Assembly (NCBI GenBank): GCA_021613335.1
Contig: JAJTWR010000231.1
Span: 1,747,501-1,811,500 of the forward strand
From: Whitmania pigra
Lineage: Eukaryota; Annelida; Clitellata; Hirudinida; Haemopidae
Reading direction: 5' to 3'
DNA: 64,000 nucleotides
Of this stretch, positions 24,260-38,600 are shown one piece after another (position 1 is the stretch's first letter; each line of letters starts with the position of its first letter). Below the pieces are notes generated by a model. The model ran no database searches, was not told the origin of the DNA, and saw only the letters and a list, made by a program, of their open reading frames with translations. A program made the translations under genes and the position numbers.

Positions 24260-25590
24260 TTGTATTTTCAATTTTTAAAAAACTGTGGGTGGAAGTGGTT
24301 GCATGGTGTTTTCAAGGGGATATCACTATGACTCCTGCAGTTTCCAGGTTACATTTATTTTGGTTCAAAAGCCATTGTTTCCATCTGGCATACTTGCCAT
24401 TCCTCGTTTGCACTAATGCAACTTTAAAAAATGACTTGTGAAACATCCAAGTACGTCGTAACATCCGCAGCTTCCACCCCGATGGAATGCTACATCTCGG
24501 ACTGCTCCCAACCAACATCTGATGATCATCTCGTTCAGTGTTTTCGAGATTTGAGTAATAACTGGGGACCTTCTGATGCCCGTCACTTTATTTGTTGCTA
24601 CTGACTTGAGGCCATGCCCTCATATCATATATGGTTCTAAATATAATTAAATAAATCTAAGTAGATCTCTGACAACTAATAACTTAGGTGGAGGTGTGTT
24701 TCATTCTTACCATAGAATGGACAACACATGCTTGAAACTGACTCTTGGGCAAAACAAGCTTTGAATACTGAAAATGTAGGTGCCTGTGATAAAATTCTAA
24801 CTTGCATTTGACACTGAAAATGGCCATAATGTTATACTTAAAAATGGCAGCATCCCTAGTCAATAAGCAAAAGTGTGCAATCGTAAAACATTTTCAAAAC
24901 AAATTCAACATTCAACAAAATTTGGAGTGAATTTGAATAAATTGATATATAAAAACGCAACTTTGACAAAGATTTCCAATACAGTTGAGAAATACCAAAA
25001 ACAATGACTTAAACACGCGACCTACGTTAGATCAGGCTGGGGTGGGGAGACAATAGTTTTTCAATTTGGTTCCTGACGAGCACATAAGTGGAGGTTAAAA
25101 AATTAAGTATTTTAACGTATTGTTAGAGATTTTACAAAGTAGAAACTTTATTGTTAGCTGATGTTTGTACAATGACATTAACAACTAGAGGTGACTTGGC
25201 TAAAACAAAAAATGGAGGGATATAAGCAGAATCAGCAGACAACCCATAAGGCATTTATTTAAATTGAGGTAAAATCGTTTGAAATTCTAGCAAATTATTA
25301 AGAAATTCGACAACTTTTGTAACTTTAAAACTTGCATTAGTTCAAAAGGATGAGACATTTCAAGACATGTCAAGCACTAAGTGTTAACATGTGTCATCAT
25401 AAATTACACTATCGGTGAGCTCACTATCAGTGATTGACCAAAAATACGTTCTTTATCTAATTGAAAGAATCTTCTAAGAATAGAACTCAACAAAATAAAA
25501 AGAAATATAAATAACAAGCCATTATTAAGAATAACTTAATTTAAAAGCATGATAAAAACTCTTAAAAAATACTCATGTGTGAACATTGTG
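24260..25590. other. Convergent intergenic region between RBX1 and the FAT-like gene
   Basis: No gene is supported. The right part from about 25600 is the 3' UTR of the FAT-like gene on the minus strand. The two genes converge. Confidence 0.6.
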
Positions 25591-25599
25591 AATTGATAA

Positions 25600-25605
25600 T
25601 TTATT
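25600..25605 (-). promoter_or_regulatory. Candidate poly(A) signal AATAAA of the FAT-like gene
   Basis: On the minus strand AATAAA lies about 375 bases beyond the stop codon at 25978-25980. Confidence 0.45.
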
Positions 25606-25977
25606 TGCAGAGCTCATGGAATGAAGGCACGTGTAATGAAAAGAAAGTGCATAAGATATGTGAATAAGTGCAGGTTGGCACAATAATGGCAGAACCAAAT
25701 AATCAACATTAAAACATTCCAAATATTAAGCTAAAACAACTGTTTCATACATTGGTGACTCAATGATTAATGTCTATATGTCTTCTGTCTATAGAGCAGC
25801 ATTTAGATAAAAAAACATTAGTGACACTGACAAAGAATGGACAGTTGGATAGTCTTATTCGGCAAGATGTCTCATTCAATCAACCATCACTCTGATCTTC
25901 AAAAAGAACATAAAAACATGTGCTTTGGCAGCCTTGAAGACGTTCTCTTGTTTTTAATAAGCATCACAGGTTCAAGT

Positions 25978-27280
25978 TTATTGATCATCACTTTTTGAGA
26001 TAAACGTTGTCTGGTATAGCGACGGATCTGTCTTGGTGATAGCCCGACCAGATTTGACGAGCAGAGGCAGGTCATTATCTGTGCTTGCATCGAGCTCGTC
26101 AGTTGGAAGGACTTCGAAATGTTCGCTCTCCAATGTCGTGTCGAAGAGTTTCTCCCCCCCACATTCTGATGTTAAACCAGAACTGCTTTGAAAATTATGC
26201 AAACTCGTCTTAGGATTTAGGTCTCTGGAGTCCCATTCGAGGCCTGAAATGGAAGGAATGTTATTGATTTTCATGGAATACTAAAAACATATACTTTAAA
26301 TGAACTTAATAACTTAGAAATCCCACTTTCAAATAAGATTAATGATATTTTATTTATTTAATTTTCAATATTGCAATATTCGTTAGTACTTTGTTTGGTT
26401 GAAAAAATGTCCAAGGATTTGGGGCATTTCTCATCAAAGCCGGAATAGAGTTTGGCAGGCGTTGAGAGTTGAGATAAGCCCTTCATATCTTTCACCATCT
26501 TAAGTTCAAGTGGGATAAGCGACTTATCAAAAGGTCCCTGATTAATGTTTACATTTTCTGACATAGTCCTCTTGTCCAACTGATAGAGATTAAAGGCGAC
26601 AGGATTAGTTGCACTAGAATTGCGAGGCCTGCCACTGGAAAATAACCCAATCGATAAATGTATAAAAATAAATTGTTGTAGATAACTTGTATAATATTGT
26701 AGAGATATTATTTGTTATTTAAAATGTCCTCACACATATAAATTTAAATTTATGTACAGCATTTGTAATTTGAAATGATACCTGACAAAATTGGAAGCCT
26801 TGGATCCTTTGAGTGATTCTTGGGTGTGTACAATTTTCGATGTGTTGCCATCAAAATAATTCTTCTTCAGACTTAAAGAATCATTACTGTGAAACTCAGC
26901 ACCTAAGCTCAGCTTTGAAATGTCTTCATGTTCAGGACTCAAGTGGCCTTGCAAGGGCTCCAATTCCAGGTCGTCACTCTTGAGTTCTTCAATAAGGTCT
27001 CGGCCAAAGAAATCAAAGTGGTTGTTTGAATTGTTACAATTATTTAAACTCCTTTGTTTTTTGGACCTGCAGTTAATAGATTTATGCATATTGCAATCTG
27101 GATCAACCTTCAAATCTTCATGTTTCAGTTGCATATTAGCAATCAAGTTGTTGAGCTGGGAGTTAAGAAGGGACAATGTGATGAATTTGATTTATAAATC
27201 ATTCATTTCATCCAACCTTATTTTGCTTCCTGGAGTCCGAGTTAAGAGAGGTTTCTTCTTGCTTCTTTTTTTTGGACATT
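25978..27280 (-). other. FAT-like cytoplasmic tail (exons 33 end to 36)
   Basis: After the membrane segment comes CRMSKKKKQEE, then exons 34-36 give a tail of about 300 residues rich in Ser, Asn and acidic residues. Exon 36 begins LEWDSRDLNP, which resembles the HWDxSDW motif in FAT1-3 and Drosophila Fat-like tails, a region tied to Ena/VASP and WAVE partners. Splicing of exon 35 into exon 36 uses the donor at 26389-26388 (AAA then GTACTA). Reading through instead gives a stop at 26358, so a shorter tail by intron retention is possible. The protein ends SKSDDQ. Partner motifs in this tail are inference. Confidence 0.75.
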
Positions 27281-30200
27281 CGGCAAAGACAAACGATCGT
27301 CACGACGAGGACGACGGTGATGGATGCAGTGATGATCGTTACAACTACGACAACATGCAACAGATGGAAGTTCTGTGAAGGCAACAATGATCTATCCTGA
27401 CCAACATCAGCAATTCCTTTCTCCTTGGTTGTCATGGAACTGAGGATTTCACAGTGAACACCTTGATAACTTTCAGTGCAGCTGCATTTGTATTGCATGC
27501 CATTCATTGGCTTGCAAGTGCCTGTAGATTGTTAAATAAATGTATAAAATGAACCAGTAATCACTGCTTTATCATGATTAGTAAGACAACTACTTTTGCA
27601 GCTATATTAGTATATACTCCACAAATCACACTTGATAAGAGCAAACCTGAATTAAGACATGGATTTGGAGAGGAAGACAAACAGGGGTTGGTTGATTTAT
27701 GGGGAAGAAATGGTTTTTCGCACAACTTTCCCTGGAAAGCCTCAGGACAATCGCAAACAAAAGACCTTTGATCGACAGGCATGCAAGAACCACCATTGAG
27801 ACAAGGCCTTGAAGAGCAAACACCTTTCCAAAATAATGCAATTTTAAGTTTATGCAGAATTACCTCAATTTTATCCTCTGCATCAGTTACGTGATTCAAA
27901 ATGAAATTGGGTATCAGCAGTAACCATATATTAATTTACCCGCAAACATTTCTACTTCACATCCACGACGAATGTTGCCCATGTTCACTAAGTACCCTTG
28001 CACGGAAGAGGATCCGGTGAGAAATAATTCGACTCCATTCAGTTTGATGTTTCTCATGCAACCGATGAATCCGAATCTCACATCCTGCATTAAACATTTC
28101 CATGTAACGAGGCGAACATCTTTAATTTAATTAACGACAAGACATCATCACTTAATTCCTTACCCTATGTGCATTGTCAATATTATTGACTTCTCCCCCA
28201 AAAATAATTTTATTATCCTCCAAGTTCAGCACATCGCTGTTGCCAATAGCAACAGTATCCAAGACCATGGATGAGTCAAGTATAAGCCTAACATTTAGTC
28301 CCGATCTCTCCAATGTCACGTGATGCCATCTTCCATCACTGACCTTCTGACCCTGAATTCTCACCTTCCCTGGACCACTACCAAAGTTCCACAGAAACTG
28401 AATGTAACCAGATTCAATCTGCAGAACAAAGACTTTATCAAAATATCATCATCATCATCACATCAGTTATCATTATCATCATTGCCACCTCCAGAAAACT
28501 GTAATCCAAGTGTCCAGCTAAATGGAGTAGCCTTGATCTTGTCTGATTGGTTTTTATGTTAAAGGATATAAATAACTTTCTCTCCAATGGTACTGCTGCA
28601 TGCCAGGCAAAATAACTTTGACCATTAAATGTCATGGAAGTATCACCTAAAAACATCATTTTTACATAGAAATAAAAAAATATCAAAACCCATAGATTAC
28701 AATAAAATCATAAAATTATTAAATCTGAGGTGAGAAATTTAAACCATTACAATTTAATATGAGCATGAATTATATTACTCGTGATATCAGCAATGTCATC
28801 ATCATCATCATCATCATCGTCGTCGTCGTCATCATCAGGAGCAGCACCTTTTTCAGGTTTATAATCTTTTAGATTAACTTTCATGGATTGGCACAACCTG
28901 CCTGGTGATTAAAATAAGAAATCAAACAAACAAAAAAAACTACAAGTATGCACGTGTGTTTGTGTCCACATCCATTACACAGTTAGTGTGGTCCGGCTAC
29001 AATGGAGTTTGTGATGCAGGCATGAAAGTGAAAGTCTTAATGAAAGCACCATAAAAAGGATATTCATTCAATAATTTTCTAATGTTTTACTTAAAGATAT
29101 TTTCAGCCAAAGGCGACAAAACTCAATGGTTAATTTAAATACTATTACTATCAACAATCAATAAAATCTTAATTAAATCTAATTAATGACTATAAATTGA
29201 TAATTTATAAATAATTAATTCATTAAAGCAATTCAAATTTATAATCAAGGATAATTTCTCCCCAACTTTCATGAATTCTCTCTCCATCAGGACAGAGGCA
29301 GAGAACTTTCTTGTAAAACTTTGGCACAATTTGCAAATGAGTAGAATCCAAGAGTTTGATGGGCACAGAGGAAGCGGTATCGATGGTGAAAGTAATGTCA
29401 CACTTTTTGTCAACACAATCATTATTTTTATCACATGACAATGAGGCCTGAAAACATTATATTGAAATAATATTAACATAAAAATTACATACTCTAAAAA
29501 TTGTCTCCCACTCTCAAAATAATGGTTTATCAATGATGATTAATGATAATAACAGTGATGCTAAATGATAATAACAATGATGATTATTGATAATAACAGT
29601 GATGGTTAATGATAATAACAGTGATGATAAAGGATAATAACAATGATGCTTAATGATAATAACAATGATGATTAATGATAATAACAATGATGATAAAGGA
29701 TAATAACAATGATGATAAAGGATATGCACAACTTACTTGTTAAAATACTTATAACTGACAAGTGACACAAGAACACTTTGAACTAACTTGAGAATTTCCA
29801 GAAAATGCAATGCTAATGACACTCAGCCCTGAATTCTCTTCCAGCTGAGACTTAATGTCGTGCAAAGTATTGTGCAGTTCAGTTCTATTCAAATGTCCAA
29901 ATTCGTGGTCAGAGTTTGTGGCAGAAATAAGAAGCTCCGCCCATTCAAGGGCTGACGAAGAAGTGACAGTTGATCGCTTTGACCTTCGAGACTGTGAGAC
30001 GAGGAAATAGTGTGAAGGTCACTCTTTGTAACAAAACAGTGATCCTTAACATTTTTTGAATTGCTTAAAACTATTTCCAATCAATAGTTTTGATTTATTA
30101 TTATATTTATCCTTAAATTTATTTTCAACAAATTGGACTTATGCCACAAATAGACATGAATTAATAATAATAATAATAATTAATTTATAAAGCGTAGTAG

Positions 30201-33200
30201 CGTCAGGGGCGCCTTGTGTCTTCGGTGTCCCATGAAGTCCTGAAGAGGTGAGTCTTCAGGTGGTGCTTGAAGAGCTCCAGGGATGGCTGGGCTCTGACAG
30301 TGGGAGGGAGTCTGTTCCAGACAGCTGGAAAGGCATACGAGAAGCCCCGGCTTGGAAGGGATGATCTATGTACCGGTTGGTGAAGTTGAGCGGTTGACGA
30401 TGAGCGAAGACCAGGTAATAGGTGATGGAGATACGGTGGGGGATGTTGCAAGAGTGTGATATGTCATGAGGGCAATTTTGAAAGTAATATGACTATGGAT
30501 CAGCAACAGTGCAATTTCTTCAGACAGTCCATGCTATTGAAGGGTTGAGGAGAACAAGCTTGTATTGCAAGGATTAAATTAAAGAAGCAGATGTGCCATA
30601 AAGAAGAGAGTTAAATAGTCTAGGTGAGAGAGAACAAGGCAGCCTGCAAGGGCGGAAGTTATATCAACGGAAAGTAGCCGGATCACCCAGATGAGATGAT
30701 TGCAGAATTTTATAATAGAAGCAGAATGTTTTTTAAAGATGAGGTGTGAATCAAAAATAACAAAATAATAATAAGGAGCTCGAGGTTAGTAGAGGAAGGA
30801 AGGAGGGAGGGTGCCAGCGATGCTTATGGAAAGAAAAGGTGACAGAGTTTTCAGGCGAGAGGGTGTGCCAATGAACATAATTTCAGATTTCTGAGGATTC
30901 AGTTGGAGAAAGTTAAGGAGATGCCAATCATTGTGCACTTCCACAAAATTCTTGAGTTGATCTGAAATGCTATGGCTGGAGAGAATAGAGAGAAGAATTG
31001 TGTCATCTGCGTATTGATGGAAGGATATGTTGAAGTTAAGAATAATGTTAGACAAAGGAGAAGTATAGGTTGTGAAAAGCAAAGGTCCCAAGACAGAGCC
31101 TTGAGGAACACCGGCGAGTAGTTCAACTGGAGGGGAGGAGTAATCGCCTAGTTTTACATATTGGGTTCTGTTGGAAAGGTAAGATTGTAGCCAGGAGAGT
31201 GCAAGGTCATCAATTCCAAAGTCAGACTGGAGTCTCTCCAACAATATCTGGTGGTTTATGGTATCAAAGGCAGCAGAGAGATCGAGTCCGACCATCACAG
31301 CGCATACTACAACTATATATTACTATAAAGAAGCCTACCATAAATTATTTTTAACCACAACTACCCACTACAGTGATCAGCAATAAAAGCATTCGGCTTA
31401 CTGGTAGAAATTAAAATTTTCTCACGTATGTTAGCAGTATTAAGTTCCAACAAATTGTAAAGCAAAATAAAAAATGTTTTTATAATATTACAATTTATAA
31501 TCAAATATCTCTCACCTGTTCATCATCTCTTAATTTGAAACCAATTCCCAATATTTTTGCATCCAATCCTTTTGTCTGTTTCAAAACATCAAGAAGACTT
31601 GAGGCCAACTGGGTGACCAATGATGATGATGATGGTGATGATGATAGGGTTGCATTGTAATTCTTGTAATCATCTTCATCACCACTAGCATTTTGTTCAA
31701 TGTTGTTGCTAAACTTCACTGCAACAGCCTCATCCAGCATGCTTTCTGACAGGACTTCAACAACGACAGTAACAATATTTTCACTCGTATGTTCCTTCTT
31801 TATCAGCCCCTCATCATCATCATCATCACTGAATTTCAATGTAGCCTTAGTAAGAAATTTATAAGCCCCAGGATCCAACGGAATCATTGAATGAACGGAT
31901 CCAGATTTCTCATTCACCCAAAAAATTTGCTGAATTTTGTTTTTGTAAGCCTCCTTTTTGATATCACCATCATCTTCCGTTCTTGATATCGAGTACCTCA
32001 CATCAAATTCTTTCCAGTGCTCACTACTATCATTCAGAATAAATGTTGAATTCGACCTTACAACCTTTGCAATGGCTTTAACCTGACATAATTGTCCAGC
32101 AGGCCATGTCAAATCATTATCACCCTCAAACCTGGTCTCATCTGATTTAGGATATAAGTTCAACAACACTTTCAATGGCTCTAGACTGATGGAAATTATT
32201 GATATTTCTTCACCATGTGGGAATTTCCAAGATGGAGCCAATAAGAAGATGGGAATCAAAGAACACGAAGACAAGGAAATATCGCCATTGTCAGTAATTT
32301 TAATTAATATCATCACTTTTTCATGAACATTTCTACTTTCGTTCTTCATAAAGAAGCCAATATTTTTGAGGTAAGCCACTGTCTTGTTAGTAGAGTAAAG
32401 CCTCCCTTGAGTGTCAATGAAAAAGATACTTTCAACTGATTTCAAAGTTCTCATTCTCCCTGTTGGAGTGCTGTAATTCCTACAATGGTCAACCCAATTG
32501 TGAGCATCATAACCCACATGAATGATCTCATGCTTGAAAGGAAAGCTGTTTGGCATTTCATCACAATCTTCGATCACCAATTGCCTAAGAAATTGTCCAG
32601 GTTTCATTTGCTCCTGTCAACCAATCAATATATCAGCCCAATAACAAATGGAATATTAATTCAAGATTTTTTAATTATAATAATTATTAATCAGGGCCAA
32701 CAGAAATTTAAAAACAACAATAAGTTGCCGACAATTTGACAATTGAAAAGTTCCATAATAAGTTCTAAATAAAAGCTGTGAATCAATATTTTTCTAATCT
32801 ATTTGATTCTATTCTAGTATATTATTTAACGTGGAGTCCTCGTGAACTTTTTAATAAGTGCATTTAACCAAATTCCAAGTCAAGTTGAAGTCACTCACTG
32901 AGATGTTCAATACTTTCAGAGAATTGGCACTGAGCTGGGGTGTGCAGTCGTTAACATCCAATACGGTCACTTGAATGCTGCTGTGGCTAGTCAGGGAAGG
33001 CACGCCCAGGTCGAAACAATCTATTCCAAGGATCCAGAAAGCCAGCTAATTTTATAGACAAAATTTAAAATCATCATCACCAATACAAATTGAGATGAAA
33101 TAATCGTCAATATAAATTGAGACTACTAAATAATTAATAGATTAAATAATTAACAACCTTCTCAATAACTCAAGTTTAATTTAGGAGATCATTACCTCCT

Positions 33201-35585
33201 CCCTATCGAGAGGTTTCTGTAGTGACAAAATCCCTGTTGCTTCATCCATGTGGAAAGTTTGACCAACATTTCCAGCTGTTATTTTGAATCTCAACACTGC
33301 ATTCAAGCCAGAGTCTTTATCCAGAGCAGATACCTGAGAAATATTATAAAAATTATAAAATTATAATTAGCTTCAAGAGAATTATGGCCAATTTTGGTCC
33401 AATAAATGAAAAGGGGGCATCTTAAAATTGTCCCACATAAACCAACCTGCATCAACTCATCCCCCACTGTTCTGTTCTCATAAACGTCAAGCTGATACTG
33501 CTCTTGCAACATGAAAGGAGCATTATCATTGACATCCTCAACTATAACTGACACTTTTGTGAAGCTGCTGAGGGGAGGTATTCCTGAGTCATAGGCCATC
33601 ACCATGAAGTGGTAGTTCTTCACTTTCTCATAGTCCAACGATGCTCTTAGTGTCAAATGGCCTTTATGACAACAGTAATTATAACAACGATACTTAAAAA
33701 TTCAGTAGCATAAAACTTCACCTGTCCTCGAGCCAACAGCAATAATCCCGCTTCTACACTCTTTACTTCCACAAGAACCTTCGATGTATTCTGAGAGATC
33801 GAGATATTCTTCCATACCTTCTTCGTGGTCAAGGTTCAAAATGGCATAGGTCACGAGAGCATTGAGGCCTTCATCGATGCTGACGGCCTTAATCAGGCCA
33901 ATGGTGGTTCCAACAGTGGTATTTTCCAAAACTGTGAATGTGTAGAAGGTGGAGGTAAAAACTGGTGGATTGTCATTGACGTCAGAAATGGTGATGCTGA
34001 TGCTGGCAGAAGACCACTGGTGAACAGATGTTATTTCTTCTGACTGCTCATGGGATGTCTGAAATTAATTAGCGACTTTCTAATTTAATGGTCACATGGG
34101 ATGGTAGTCATGATGATGGTTTTGATGAATGACTCACCACAGAAACAACAAAAGCAGTTAAGTTGTACAAATTCTGCTTTTCTCTGTCAAAGGACATTTT
34201 GGTTGTTACAAGACCAGTTTGTTGGTGGATGCTGAAATATAACGAGGATGATGGAAAGGTGGTCAGTAACGATGAGGAGGAAGAAGATGAAGATGGCAGT
34301 TGTGATGTCAGCTGGTGATCAGTCAAGTAATAACGGAATAAAGCATTTCTTTCCTCATCTGGATCAAATGCTAAAACCTGTTGAAATATGAATAATTTCT
34401 TCTTAACGTGTTTATTCGAATAACTTCATCAGTTCATGTTACAGATTAACATAGTGTTATTATTTAATTTAAGCTACAAGTTGTTATCAATTAAATACAA
34501 GTTGTTATCAACTACAATTCCCTTTTACCTTCATCACTGCAACTCCTACAAGTCCATTTTCTTCAACTTTTCCTTCATAGTGGAGTTTCAGAAATCTTGG
34601 GGGATTATCATCTACATCCTTGACTGTCACCTCAACCTTTGACCTACAAAAATGTCCTCCTTGGTCCGATGACCTGACCCAGAAAACATGCTTGGGGTTT
34701 GTTTCTCTATCAAGACTACCTTTTAGAGAAATAATGCCTGCAAATAAAATAATGAAACAATGCTTGCAAACGTTTAAATTGATTGGCTTCAAATTGAAGC
34801 ATTCTTTCTATTGCCATTAACACATGATCATGAATATAATAAGCAACAATTTACCAGTGACTCTGTTAATGGAAAATAGGTCTGTGGAGTCATAGTTGTA
34901 ATTGTCTCCATGTTCCACATTTTTCATCGGTTCAATAACATGGGTCAGAGATGATTCATTATCGGCATCATCATCAAGATCTGTGGCATTAATCTGAAGA
35001 ATGTTGGTTCCAATTGTTGCATTTTCCATCAAGATGATCTGGTAAGGAATCTGCAAAGAAATACAACATGATAGAGATTACTTTATTAATGAACAAAGTC
35101 ATTTGAAAGAGCTTATGTTAATATTTTATAATATAGAGAATAATAATGCAACTGTCGCTCTGCATGTTTAAATACAAACTCAATGTCACGACAGTCAGGT
35201 CAATAACTAAGTCATTCATGACAACTCACATCTCTGCAGATTGGACTGTTGTCATTGGCATTGAGTACATCCACCTCCACTGTTGTTTCAGTCATCCTCC
35301 ATCCATCATAAGCCACAACATCCAGCTTATATTTGTGCACTACTTCCCTGTCTAATGCTTTCTTAAGGGTCAACTCCCCAAGAGGAGAAAGGTCAAACCT
35401 TCCGCATGGATCCCCTTGTTTGACGAACAAAATTGGTCCTGAAGAGTGATCAGAATCCATCGTCGAAAGCTAAGAAACAATTTTTTTAAATGATACAAAG
35501 ATGCAGCTTAATATTTTACAAAATGGAAAATCAATAGTATCTGGACTGGGTGATTAGTAAAAGAATTATAAATATAATAAATAAA

Positions 35586-35617
<32 letters not shown>

Positions 35618-38600
35618 CATCATCATCATCCTCATTATTATCATTATCATATTCATTAAAATTTATCAAATTATCAAATAAAATTTGAAAACTTTCTCCA
35701 TCCATCTTCAGAAAACAAACAAACAGCCATAACTACCTTCATCAACATCATTCCAACATTGGCATCTTCCCTTAAGGAAACTTTGTGTTCTTCTGGTTTG
35801 ATAAAGATGGGATCGTTGTCATTGAGGTTGATGATGTTGACCCTAACTTGAACTTCAAGAGGATCCATTTCATGGTGAGAATCGTGGGCAACGACATGGA
35901 AATCAAATGTTTGCGTCAGTTCAAAGTCAAATGATGTTGCCGATGTGAGAATGCCTGTGTTCTGAAATATCATTGACTTGGAAAATACTTTTCATAAAAT
36001 ACATGCTTATAATCATTATCAAAAAAGTATAATTCAATTCAAAATACCTTGTTCAAAATGAAAAAATCATTGATATTGCCCAGGTTGTTGTCATGGGACC
36101 AGCTTTTCAATGTAAACACTATGCGACCTTCTGTAAAACTATTGGTTAGTCCAACTCGACCAATATGATGACCAATCTCTAAATTTTCAGCAACATAAAA
36201 AACATAATAATCGAGTTCAAATTCAAGCATGTCATAAAAGTCGTTTGGTGCATCTCTTATTGGAGGTGGTTCCCGATTTGTCCAAAAGAGATGTCCATAA
36301 GTTGGAGCATCAAAATTGTTGTTGACGACATTAATGGTAATCTGCACTGGATTCGACTGACCAACGGAGTTGAACGCCTTCATGTAGCATTTGAATGAAT
36401 AATTTCCTGAATGTTGAAATAAACAATATATTTTTGAAGAGGATATGAAACAGAATATAATAATAATCACAATACAACTTAACAACTCTGACACACTAAC
36501 TTACAAGCAATAATAACAAATGCCATGGCTAATAATATTCATGGAATTGATAGAATTCTAAGTGGATGGACATGGTAAATGTGAAGTCACACATGAATGA
36601 TGATAAAGTCAAACCTAATTGAGTCAGAGTTCTGGCAACACTCAATGACCCATCGACAAAGTAAAAATATTCCTCCCCATTCTCGTGCAAACAGTCTTCT
36701 GGCAGCACGTTGAGCCTTATCTTTTCATCATCCATTTCCAACGCTTCTGGTGGGGTACTTGGAGTTTCAATCTGTGATGCATAAAAAAAACTTCAATAAA
36801 ATTAAATAAAAAATAATAACAGCAAGAACATCAGTAATAATAATAATAATAATAATATAATAATAATAATATCTAGTAAATTATAATAATAATAATGCAA
36901 TAACAAGAAATAACGTATTGCATTCATCAAGTATGAATGAAATATGCCAAACCTTGAACACTGTGGCTCCAACATCAGCCTCAAGATTAACATTGACAAC
37001 ATAGGCAGTTTGATTGAAAGCTGGAATTTTTTGAAGATGGTAATCGCTCGAGATGTCCACTTTCACCTTTGATTCTCCAGTAAAACCGTTCTGGTCCGTT
37101 ACTTTGATATAAAATTGAAAGTGACTCCTCTGCAATCCCATCAATCCTTCTTTAATATAAACCTGACCTGTAAAAATATCCATGTTTAAAAAAGAACCTA
37201 ACTTAATATGAAATAAATAAAGAGTAAATTCCAACCTTGCGAGTCAATTTTAAAAACATCAGCAATTCTGTCATCATCACTTTCAATTTCAAAGTTTAGC
37301 ATCGTGAAGTCATTCCTCAAATTCTCATCCACAACTCGGGTTGTCAAAACAATATTTCCAGGAGACAAGGAACCATTAAAGTTTAAAAAATACAAAGAAG
37401 AACTGAATCTCGGTCCCTGTAAAGTTTCCATCTCAATTTCCACACGAACGTGAGCAAAATCCACAGAGCCAAACGACGAGGAGGCTGTGACATTTAGAAT
37501 TACAATAGGAGGCACCATAGACTCCTTGGAAGATGATTTGACACTTACAATGGCCGCCTTAATTATTCCAGTATCTCGGTCAATGGAAAATCGAAGGAGT
37601 TTATTATGATTTAGCAGATAACTGGAGGCGTCTCCAACCAAGGAATAAAAGAGCCCTTGGGAGTTATTTCCTTCAATGCAGTCACAATTTCCAAGTATAG
37701 AAGCAGAAACCCTTGTTAATGAAGTTTCCAAAGATTTCAATTTGGTCATACTTTCATTTGATCTCAATGGTGGGATTTTCAATTTTGTTTTATACATTTT
37801 TGAATTAAAATAAATCTTGGAACTGGCACCATTGAAAGGAAGGATCGTGACAACAGCAGACGAGGTTAAAAATTTGGAATCCAATGAGTTGTGTGCGGAA
37901 ATCGTGAAGTCCGCATGACCTGGGATCGATAAAAATGAATTGAGCAAGTGTACGAATAAATTTTGAAAATTTTTTGAAAATAAGGATGAATCCAAGCAAT
38001 GAGAGATATATGATAAAGTGCTAATGTTAGCATTCACATAAATATTTTTACCAACCAGCTAAACACAGTTGTTTGAAGTCCATGACTTTCCCAATTTTGA
38101 TTAATCCAAATTTTGGATCAATTGTAATCATTTTTTTAAAATCAACAGAGATGCTGGGTCCATTGTTTGAAAACCTTGGCTTGTGCTGAGCTAGAGTCAA
38201 TTTAAATTCAAGGTTGGAACCAGTGACATTTGGTTCCAAAATCACTTGGCCTTCTTGAAGAAATGGAGTAATAAAAAGTTTATAAGAAATTTTGTCAAAC
38301 ACTGGAACTTCCCTTATATTTCCAATAATGTTGATTGTAGCTCTGAGATCTCCATAAAATCCTGTCTTAACATCTGTAGCCCTAACAACAAGAGAAATTG
38401 ATTGACCCATCATGTGACTAATATCTCGTAAGAGCATGAGAGACCCAGAATCAAGATCCACGTCAAAATAATGAAGTTGAGGTATACTTCCGTTTCCATC
38501 CTCAATGTTGTACACAATTCTTGCTCCTCTATATGAGTTGGCAGTAACATATGCAAATCCAATAAATGGTGGATGATCCATATTGACAGAAATCTCCATT

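Noticed and set aside
30203..30451. Minus-strand frame ending in a VWNRLPPTVRAQPS-type sequence
   Set aside because: It is the C-terminal end of the decayed CR1/L2-like copy, not a host gene.
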